In this document: piece after piece, positions 7,343 to 12,080 of the stretch
Numbering within the stretch: position 1 is the first letter of the stretch
Layout: each line of letters begins with the position of its first letter
Assembly: GCA_003511885.1 (NCBI GenBank)
Contig: DOIX01000175.1
Coordinates: 1-12,080, forward strand
Direction of reading: 5' to 3'
Source: Cyanobacteria bacterium UBA11153
GTDB taxonomy: Bacteria; Cyanobacteriota; Cyanobacteriia; Cyanobacteriales; Coleofasciculaceae
DNA: 12,080 nt
Notes under the pieces: generated by a model
Seen by the model: the letters and a program-made list of their open reading frames with translations, nothing else
Told to the model about the DNA's origin: nothing
Databases searched by the model: none
Position numbers and translations under genes: made by a program

Positions 7343-7437
7343 CAATGGACAATTGACAATGAAGACTTGACAGCAGGGTAGTCTGAGTAACTATTAACTG
7401 TCAACTGTCAACTGTCAATTGTCAACTATCAACTATA
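7333..7437. repeat. Two inverted heptamer arrays between thiL and fraE, possible two-way terminator
   Basis: Left array: GGACAAT and TGACAAT alternate twice (7333-7360), a 14-bp unit repeated perfectly. Right array: six units of AACTGTC type (7396-7437). The arrays are inverted relative to each other: GACAATTGACA occurs at 7334-7344 and at 7348-7358, and its perfect complement TGTCAATTGTC is at 7413-7423. TTGACAG (7367-7373) can also pair with three CTGTCAA copies. The thiL stop codon (7340-7342) is in the left array and the right array ends against the fraE stop codon. A transcript from either side would fold here, which fits a shared terminator, although there is no T-run. Confidence 0.7.
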
Positions 7438-8220
7438 TTAGAATTCACGGCGGGAGAAGATTAAAATTGCGATCGCTAACAGCAAGATACTATAGACAAT
7501 AGTATAGACTGTATTGCCCAATAGAACCTGTGGCTGAGGTAATAAACCATAAACAGCCTCATTTTTTAAATTCAGGCGCGATAAATCTGGTACAAGTAAA
7601 TAAATACCTTGAGTCAAGATTTCCACGCTTGAGTTTTTACTCAACTTACCTAAATCTAATATATCGCGACTCAGGTGTCCCATCAGATAGACACTAAAGG
7701 TGAGGAGTGTGGCTAAAATTGAACTAGTAAAAACGCCAAACATCAGCGCCACTCCTGTAATCAAACATAGTTCTAAAAATAGAAAAATAGTTGATACTAA
7801 TATACTCCCCAATGGGTATTCAATCTTGCTCAAACTCAGGAGAATTAGATAGATTCCCATCAGAGCCATAGTGAGTACCCCTAAAACACCTAATACTCCT
7901 AAATATTTACCAATAATAAATTCACCACGGGCAATAGGTTTAGGAATTAAAACTAATACTGTCCGTTTTTCAATTTCTTTGTTAATTAATCCACTACCGA
8001 CAAAGATTGCCACTATGACAGATAATATACTAATTCCCGCCAATCCCAAATCGAGAAATATTTTATCTTCCGTGGTAGCCGCCACTTCAGGGAGGAGGCG
8101 GAGGGCAATTATTAAGAGGAGGGCAAAAAACCCGATAATGTATAAAACACGATCCCGAATCGCTTCTCGAAACGCATTCGATGCAATCGCCCAAATTCTA
8201 CCCAAACTTTTCGTTTGCAT
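7438..8220 (-). CDS. fraE: FraE-type ABC-2 permease, filament integrity
   Basis: The 260-residue protein has six predicted membrane segments at about 25-42, 59-78, 106-128, 137-161, 165-183 and 237-256. The segment NKEIEKRTVLVLIPKPIARG (80-99) is typical of ABC-2 permeases just before the cytoplasmic coupling region. In Anabaena, fraC-fraD-fraE form an operon, and FraE is the permease part of an ABC exporter needed for filament integrity and heterocyst maturation. Here it follows fraC and fraD in the same order and strand, which is the main reason for the name. No ATPase gene lies in the window. The 66-bp gap after fraD contains two hairpins that might lower or separate fraE expression. A purine-rich GTGAAGAA upstream of the ATG is a weak ribosome site. 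The motif GVLGVLGVL (108-116) is a small internal repeat. Confidence 0.85.
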   Translation of the reverse strand: MQTKSLGRIWAIASNAFREAIRDRVLYIIGFFALLLIIALRLLPEVAATTEDKIFLDLGLAGISILSVIVAIFVGSGLINKEIEKRTVLVLIPKPIARGEFIIGKYLGVLGVLGVLTMALMGIYLILLSLSKIEYPLGSILVSTIFLFLELCLITGVALMFGVFTSSILATLLTFSVYLMGHLSRDILDLGKLSKNSSVEILTQGIYLLVPDLSRLNLKNEAVYGLLPQPQVLLGNTVYTIVYSILLLAIAILIFSRREF

Positions 8221-8246
8221 ATTTATTGTTCTTCACTTATCATTTA

Positions 8247-8277
8247 TCAGTGGTTATTGGTAAATAATAACCACTGA
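8247..8277 (-). terminator. 12-bp perfect hairpin between fraD and fraE
   Basis: TCAGTGGTTATT (8247-8258) and AATAACCACTGA (8266-8277) pair perfectly around a 7-base loop. In the fra transcript it lies just after fraD and about 26 bases before the fraE start. No T-run follows on the minus strand, so it may be a processing or attenuation site and not a full terminator. Confidence 0.5.
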
Positions 8278-8281
8278 CTAT

Positions 8282-8308
8282 ACCAATTATTTCATAGCAA
8301 TAATTGGT
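8282..8308 (-). promoter_or_regulatory. 9-bp hairpin overlapping the end of fraD
   Basis: ACCAATTAT (8282-8290) and ATAATTGGT (8300-8308) pair perfectly around a 9-base loop that contains the last sense codons of fraD; the stop codon (8287-8289) is in the stem. Together with the next hairpin it gives the fraD 3' end two stem-loops in a row. Confidence 0.45.
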
Positions 8309-9399
8309 TGGTCAATGCCCCATCCTTTTGGTAGTTCGCATTTGACCTTCCCGACTAGTATACTACCACTAATTGTTGCCTTATTCACAGGAGTAATATT
8401 ACAGGATTTAGTGATAGAATGAGGGGATGACTGAGAACGAGGTCCTTGCCAGATTGCCTGAAGTTCTAAATTGTAGCCATTACCTTCAGTAGCGATTACC
8501 TCTCCTATCTGCCAGAGGTTATCTTCTTTAATCTTCTTCCCAGCAATTTCTGTCTTAGCTTGGCTGGCAATTTTACCAATCAACTCTTCTCTTTCTTTTG
8601 GGAGAAGATTCCGCTCAATCTGGGACCATGGTTTGGTATTTAACTGCTTGTTTAACAGAGATGCCATCTGATTGACAATCAATATACCTCTGGGTTGGAT
8701 GCAGCCTTTTGTGGGCGATGTATCATTGGGGGTGCATTTGTCCTGTTTCTTGGTAATGGAAGGTAAATCAGCACCTATTATCTTTAATAAATTGGGAGGC
8801 ACTAGATTTTCATACCCTAATTTTGGAGATTCTATTTTGACAACGAAAGCACTTTGCCGGAAATCATCAGCCAGGATACTTGGGTATTGAATTAGCCAAG
8901 TTTGGACGACAAAATAAAACTGAAACCAACAACTTAATAAAAGTTGGCTGGATATAAGAATAGCAATATTTTTCCGCTTTTCTATTGGTGGAAATTTCAG
9001 CTTTAAGTCGTCTCCCAAACACGGAGGCAATGTCCCTATTGCAGCCGAGATTAGAGGCCAAAGTATTAAAGCCTTTGGCGATAATTTTCCCGTTATAATG
9101 CCAAATAGATAGATACTGGCAACTGCCCCTGTAATCCAAATACTCAAAGGCACATCACCAATTCTCAACGATTTCTTGGCACTAGTTCCCCAATAAATAC
9201 CCAGAATTACAAAAATCCAACCCAAATTATATAGCAAAATTTCCGCTAGGCTAGTAGCTAGACTTGACATCAGCCAGGAAAATATACCCAGGAGGATCGG
9301 GGTTTGCCAGGAAAATGGATTTTCCGGAATCAAGAAATTCACCAGCGATTTCACGCCACTGAATATCTTGTGATAAAGATCGGCAAGCAATTTAATCAT
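8287..9399 (-). CDS. fraD: Septal-junction membrane protein FraD (DUF5357)
   Basis: The 370-residue protein has five predicted membrane segments (about 33-56, 59-73, 85-103, 108-124 and 144-169) followed by a soluble C-terminal part of about 200 residues. With a cytoplasmic N-terminus, five crossings place the C-terminal part in the periplasm. Four cysteines there (222, 233, 333, 354) could form disulfides, which would fit that side. FraD is known in Anabaena as a septal protein of the cell-cell junction, required for exchange of small molecules between cells. The name rests on this topology, the size (343 residues in Anabaena from memory) and the position between fraC and fraE. Its ATG overlaps the fraC stop as ATGA (9396-9399), implying coupled translation. 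No sequence search was possible. Confidence 0.85.
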   Translation of the reverse strand: MIKLLADLYHKIFSGVKSLVNFLIPENPFSWQTPILLGIFSWLMSSLATSLAEILLYNLGWIFVILGIYWGTSAKKSLRIGDVPLSIWITGAVASIYLFGIITGKLSPKALILWPLISAAIGTLPPCLGDDLKLKFPPIEKRKNIAILISSQLLLSCWFQFYFVVQTWLIQYPSILADDFRQSAFVVKIESPKLGYENLVPPNLLKIIGADLPSITKKQDKCTPNDTSPTKGCIQPRGILIVNQMASLLNKQLNTKPWSQIERNLLPKEREELIGKIASQAKTEIAGKKIKEDNLWQIGEVIATEGNGYNLELQAIWQGPRSQSSPHSITKSCNITPVNKATISGSILVGKVKCELPKGWGIDQPIIAMK

Positions 9400-9965
9400 A
9401 AGGCAAAATTTAAACTATTGAACTGAAGGAAACGCAGAACTAAGATCAGCAAAATAGCGCTATAACTGTAGGCATTTGCCAGGAGTACTGCTAAAGCAGG
9501 ATTAGGCTCTTGTCGGACAATAACTTGGTTACGCCGACCAATTAATCCCGGTCTTTTCCGGATATCTTTGGGCGATGGAGTTGGCTGTAATGGAGTATTT
9601 TGCAAAGCAGCTTCCAGCAATTGTAGTCCAATTAGTTTAATCAGGAAGGTAGCGAAAAACATGATAACTCCGATCGAAATTATCGCCGAATTCCATTCCC
9701 TGGGTAGGGGACTGATGGGGCGATCGAAAAAAATATAACTCATTAGCTGAGTCTTTAATGTCTGGGGTAGGAAGTCCTCAAACAGAAAAAAACTAGACCA
9801 GCCTATTCCTGCAGCTAGGAAATTCATTGACATGGCATATTCAACGCTGGTTTTGCGCTCGATCCTCAGCTTCCGGTGCAATACTCTGGCTTCCAGCGCG
9901 ATCGCAACTAGCAGAAATATGAATTGAAACAAAACCATTTCTATGGGCAAAACTAATTCTTTCAT
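9396..9965 (-). CDS. fraC: Filament integrity protein FraC
   Basis: The 189-residue protein has four predicted membrane segments at about 7-28, 44-64, 94-117 and 157-181, with a basic, Pro-rich loop at about 122-152. This fits FraC, the small inner-membrane protein that with FraD keeps Anabaena filaments intact and supports cell-cell communication at the septum. It is the first gene of a fraC-fraD-fraE operon. There is no Shine-Dalgarno site: the ATG (9965-9963) sits inside an array of AACAACC-type heptamers, so the leader is A/C-rich and probably unstructured. An in-frame ATG at residue 10 is an alternative start, but it would shorten the first membrane segment. Confidence 0.86.
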   Translation of the reverse strand: MKELVLPIEMVLFQFIFLLVAIALEARVLHRKLRIERKTSVEYAMSMNFLAAGIGWSSFFLFEDFLPQTLKTQLMSYIFFDRPISPLPREWNSAIISIGVIMFFATFLIKLIGLQLLEAALQNTPLQPTPSPKDIRKRPGLIGRRNQVIVRQEPNPALAVLLANAYSYSAILLILVLRFLQFNSLNFAL

Positions 9966-9966
9966 T

Positions 9967-9994
9967 GGTTGTTGCTAGTTATTTGTTAGTTGTT
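9967..9994 (-). repeat. Heptamer array, 4 units, in the leader of fraC
   Basis: Read on the minus strand the units are AACAACT, AACAAAT, AACTAGC and AACAACC, followed by AATGAAA, which carries the fraC ATG in the same 7-bp phase. The consensus equals that of the arrays translated inside the GHL10-type gene. Confidence 0.85.
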
Positions 9995-10282
9995 GTTTCT
10001 TAGTTTAGGGCAGGGGGAAGGGGTAATTACTCATGGAAGGAAGTCGTGAGTTTGAGATGAGAAATTATGATATTCTCTCTTCCCTATTTTTTACTTGGTG
10101 TCTGGGCAGGAGCCTCACAGGAAATATTTGACTTGTGACTGGATGACTTTTAAAGAGGTAGGAGGGGGCGAGTCGATGAGTGTTATTGGTGACGCGATTG
10201 AGATTGTCGTCGCAATTCGCCCCGGAGAGAGAAACTCTCCACCCGATCCTGATATCCCCTCTAACATTACCCATTACCCATT

Positions 10283-10313
10283 TTGACAAGAGCCTGACAC
10301 TTTTTCTTATATT
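10283..10313 (+). promoter_or_regulatory. Candidate promoter of the CobO-like gene
   Basis: A perfect -35 box TTGACA (10283-10288) is followed by TTATAT (10307-10312, 18-bp spacing) or TATATT (10308-10313, 19-bp spacing, 5 of 6 to consensus). Transcription would begin near 10320, about 78 bases before the CobO-like ATG. Confidence 0.42.
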
Positions 10314-10326
10314 TACAATACTATAT

Positions 10327-10401
10327 ATGCTTGGAGAAGAAAGTGAAAGTTATGCTGAAGCTTTAGGTATCCAAGGATTGAATTTCAAGGAAGAGAGATG
10401 A
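10327..10401 (+). CDS. Possible 24-residue leader peptide overlapping the CobO-like gene
   Basis: An ATG at 10327 opens a 24-codon frame that ends in a TGA at 10399-10401, overlapping the next gene's ATG as ATGA. The peptide would start MLGEESESYAEALG and end NFKEER. It has no Shine-Dalgarno site, but if the proposed promoter is right the ATG lies only a few bases after the transcript start, so near-leaderless translation is conceivable. The acidic, non-repetitive sequence and the exact overlap suggest a coupled leader. It may equally be chance, since the CobO-like gene has its own strong ribosome site within this frame. Confidence 0.25.
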   Translation: MLGEESESYAEALGIQGLNFKEER

Positions 10402-11531
10402 CAAGGACGGGTATTGGTATTCGGACGGCGAATGAGCGTTGCGATCGCGCGATTGGTCAAATTCATGTTTACGATGGTGCGGGGAAAGGTAAGTCTCAAG
10501 CGGCATTGGGTGTGGTATTGCGCTCAATTGGGCTGGGGATTCACGCCGCCGAGTTTAGTCGCGTCTTGTTGCTGCGGTTTCTCAAGGGACCGGGACGGAA
10601 TTATGATGAAGATGCTGCAATTGAGGCATTGCGTCTGGGCTTCCCTCATTTAATCGATCAAGTCCGCACGGGCAGGAGTGATTTTTTTACCAAAGAGGAA
10701 ATTACCCGTTTTGATCGGCTGGAGGCGCAGCGCGGTTGGGATGTGGCAAAAGGTGCGATCGCGTCTGGTCTCTATTCGGTTATTGTCTTGGATGAGTTAA
10801 ACCCTCTGTTGGATTTGGAATTGCTATCTGTCGATGAAGTGGTTCATACTTTACAAAATAAGCCGGAACCTTTGGAAATTATAGTGACTGGACGGGGTAC
10901 TCCTCAAGCTTTACTGGATATTGCGGATTTGCATACGGAATCTGTCCCTCACGATCATCCTGTATCTAGGGAACAGGGAATTGAGGGTATCGAAATTTAT
11001 ACTGGTGCGGGAAAGGGGAAATCTACTAATGCTTTGGGGAAAGCTTTACAAGCTATTGGCAAAGGGATTAGTACGGATAAGTCTCATCGGGTACTGATCG
11101 TACAGTGGCTTAAGGGCGGTACTGGTTATACTGAAGATGCCGCGATCGCAGCTCTTAAACAAAGTTATCCTGATTTGGTGGATCATCACCGTTGCGGTAG
11201 GGATGCTATTGTTTGGCGGGGACAGCAGCAGATTTCTGATTATGTGGAAGCGGAAAGGGGTTGGGAAATTGCCAAGGCGGCTTTAGCTTCTGGTTTGTAT
11301 AAAACTATTATTATGGATGAACTTAATCCTACTGTTGACCTGGATTTATTACAGGTGGAACCTATTGTCGATGCGCTTTTGCGCAAACCTCGCCATACTG
11401 AAGTTATCATCACTGGTCGCTGTCACAATCAACCTGCTTACTTTGAATTGGCTAGCGTTCATTCGGAGATGATTTGTCACAAGCATTATTGTGAGAAAGG
11501 TGTGGATTTAAAGCGCGGTGTCGATTTTTGA
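10398..11531 (+). CDS. Tandem-domain CobO/BtuR-type corrinoid adenosyltransferase-like P-loop protein (cob(I)yrinic acid a,c-diamide adenosyltransferase family)
   Basis: The 377-residue protein holds two full copies of the CobO/BtuR fold, which moves the adenosyl group of ATP to cobalt in cobalamin synthesis. Copy 1 (about 20-180) has the P-loop GAGKGKS (27-33), FLKG, VLDELN, IVTGRG and ADLHTES. Copy 2 (about 196-377) has GAGKGKS (203-209), VQWLKG, IMDELN, IITGR, ASVHSEM and the family's C-terminal ending (GVDLKRGVDF). Single-domain CobO proteins are about 200-230 residues. Copy 2 keeps more of the usual motifs: copy 1 has Arg where the family has Gln before FLKG and lacks the C-terminal tail. 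The enzyme may act as a built-in dimer, or one copy may be regulatory (inference). AAGGAAGAG at 10387-10395 is a strong ribosome site. No other cobalamin gene is near, so no symbol is given. Confidence 0.88.
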   Translation: MTRTGIGIRTANERCDRAIGQIHVYDGAGKGKSQAALGVVLRSIGLGIHAAEFSRVLLLRFLKGPGRNYDEDAAIEALRLGFPHLIDQVRTGRSDFFTKEEITRFDRLEAQRGWDVAKGAIASGLYSVIVLDELNPLLDLELLSVDEVVHTLQNKPEPLEIIVTGRGTPQALLDIADLHTESVPHDHPVSREQGIEGIEIYTGAGKGKSTNALGKALQAIGKGISTDKSHRVLIVQWLKGGTGYTEDAAIAALKQSYPDLVDHHRCGRDAIVWRGQQQISDYVEAERGWEIAKAALASGLYKTIIMDELNPTVDLDLLQVEPIVDALLRKPRHTEVIITGRCHNQPAYFELASVHSEMICHKHYCEKGVDLKRGVDF

Positions 11532-11739
11532 TTTTTTGCTTTTTGGTTGTTTATTTTTGGTTTTTGGTTGTTTGTTTTTTATTCGGAAAATGGGGCATTA
11601 CTGATGGGCTTTCTTCTCTCCCCGATAAATTATCTTTACCTATTGATAATCTAGATTAGAAAATCTTGAAGTGGGTCGCAATAGCTTATAAATTTAGAAA
11701 AAGGTCATTAGCTCTCCTTTGGATTATTCTAGCATAATC

Positions 11740-11813
11740 GCTGAAAGTACGCAAATTCGTAAAATCTTGAGAATTTATCTCAATAAACTCAACGAAGTTA
11801 AGCCACTTTCAGC
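11740..11813. other. Nested inverted repeats, possible structured RNA or small element
   Basis: GCTGAAAGT (11740-11748) is perfectly complementary to ACTTTCAGC (11805-11813), 56 bases apart. Inside, TTGAGA (11767-11772) pairs with TCTCAA (11778-11783) around a 5-base loop. The arrangement could fold as a small RNA with a basal stem and an inner hairpin. No promoter or conserved motif is evident. Confidence 0.25.
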
Positions 11814-11831
11814 CTTCCTTAATTTATTAAC

Positions 11832-12080
11832 TTATATTAAGAACTTTTTTTTGAGGGAAAGCGGTTGGGGGATGAGGGAAAGTCGAGATCTCGTAACCTG
11901 ACCTGAGTTCGGAGTATATGCTTCGCGCAGGCTACGCCAACGGTGTTTTCCCTTGACTTTTCTGGGTGAATGGCTTCTGATTGAGCTAAAACAATCAGCC
12001 AATATTCCGTTTCCCAAGCTCTCTTTTAAAGAAATTTCCATTTTAGGGAGAAAGTCTTTAATAAGCTGCGGCGCATCTAA
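11832..12080 (-). CDS. Possible 3' end of a leftward gene entering from the right edge (partial)
   Basis: On the minus strand a frame is open from the window edge to a stop at 11832-11834 (82 codons). The first 40 or so residues (from LDAPQLIKDFLPK) look like ordinary protein. The rest crosses the GCTTCGCGCAGG repeat and a GGGAAAG-rich stretch, giving SLREAYTPN and LIPQPLSLKKK. If it is a gene, its tail has been extended through repeat DNA, as in the GHL10-type gene and thiL. I do not recognise a family, and the frame may be chance. Confidence 0.22.
   Translation of the reverse strand, partial: LDAPQLIKDFLPKMEISLKESLGNGILADCFSSIRSHSPRKVKGKHRWRSLREAYTPNSGQVTRSRLSLIPQPLSLKKKFLI

Larger units (their letters stand above)
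9966..10397. other. Divergent intergenic region between fraC and the CobO-like gene
   Basis: This 432-bp region must contain the starts of two opposite transcripts. It holds the fraC leader heptamers, a purine-rich stretch (about 10008-10022), a 6-bp hairpin GGAGAG/CTCTCC (10224-10229 with 10235-10240), two ATTACCC units (10266-10279) and a good promoter candidate for the rightward gene. Open frames here (for example MSVIGDAIEIVVAIRPGER, starting at 10176, +) are short and lack ribosome sites, and I do not treat them as genes. I see no cobalamin-riboswitch B12 box and no clear promoter for fraC. Confidence 0.55.
11532..12080. other. Mostly gene-free right end with repeats and palindromes
   Basis: Directly after the CobO-like gene is a T-rich imperfect repeat built on TTTTTGGTTGTTT (11532-11582). 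A perfect 12-bp palindrome TAATCTAGATTA is at 11647-11658 and a 10-bp palindrome CGAGATCTCG at 11884-11893. CTTAAT (11818-11823) and ATTAAG (11836-11841), followed by eight T's, could be a weak rightward terminator. GCTTCGCGCAGGCTACGCC (11920-11938) is a repeat type often seen in cyanobacterial intergenic DNA. A 60-codon frame at 11719-11901 (+) starts with TTG, has no ribosome site and runs through repeats, so I do not call it. A nested hairpin and a possible partial gene are listed separately. Confidence 0.5.

Noticed and set aside
7396..7437. CRISPR array
   Set aside because: The units are only 7 bp long and directly adjacent, with no spacers, and no cas genes are present.
7871..8263. 130-codon rightward frame opposite fraE
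   Set aside because: It is antisense to a membrane protein gene with clear family features; its Arg/Lys/Ile-rich product is typical of shadow frames.
10065..10289. Leftward 74-codon frame and rightward 63-codon frame in the fraC/CobO-like gap
   Set aside because: They overlap each other on opposite strands, lack ribosome sites, and run through heptamer repeats.
9966..10397. Cobalamin riboswitch upstream of the CobO-like gene
   Set aside because: No B12-box-like motif or matching stem arrangement was found in the 432 bases before the gene.
11890..11910. ACCTGA-type motif near the right edge as part of a TPP riboswitch
   Set aside because: Only a short match is present (in AACCTGACCTGAG), with no partner motif and no thiamine gene following.

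Overview
The window looks like chromosomal DNA of a filamentous cyanobacterium. Three things support this: 13 copies of the HIP1 octamer GCGATCGC (all inside genes), many tandem arrays of 7-bp units of the kind known as cyanobacterial STRRs, and an operon recognisable as fraC-fraD-fraE, the filament-integrity and septal-junction genes of multicellular cyanobacteria. There is no rRNA, tRNA, CRISPR array, phage gene or insertion sequence.

Layout, left to right. Bases 2-202 hold the probable 3' end of an unknown gene (+). 275-3154 (+) encodes a secreted, 959-residue GH10-like (GHL10, DUF187-type) glycosidase-family protein whose linkers are built from repeat DNA. 3436-5982 (+) encodes an outer-membrane TpsB/FhaC/ShlB-type transporter with a very long Pro/Asn-rich N-terminal linker. 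6296-7342 (+) is thiL, thiamine-monophosphate kinase. A heptamer-rich hairpin separates it from the convergent fra operon, which reads leftward: fraC (9965-9396), fraD (9399-8287, overlapping fraC by ATGA) and fraE (8220-7438, after a 66-bp gap with two hairpins). A 432-bp divergent gap follows. 10398-11531 (+) then encodes a protein made of two consecutive CobO/BtuR-type corrinoid adenosyltransferase domains. The last 549 bp are mostly gene-free, with repeats and possibly the tail of a leftward gene entering from the right edge.

How the genes fit together. The fra operon is the clearest functional unit: FraC and FraD are inner-membrane proteins of the cell-cell septum and FraE is an ABC-2 permease; no ATPase partner lies in the window. 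The glycosidase-like protein and the TpsB protein are also envelope proteins, but nothing in the sequence ties them to the fra genes, and no TpsA substrate is present. ThiL and the CobO-like protein are cofactor enzymes with no visible regulatory link to the rest.

The most unusual theme is the behaviour of the 7-bp repeats. At least ten arrays with different unit sequences share the exact period of seven. Several lie inside genes in frame, including one next to the ThiL catalytic loop. Two provide stop codons (the glycosidase-like gene and thiL) and one forms the leader and start codon of fraC.
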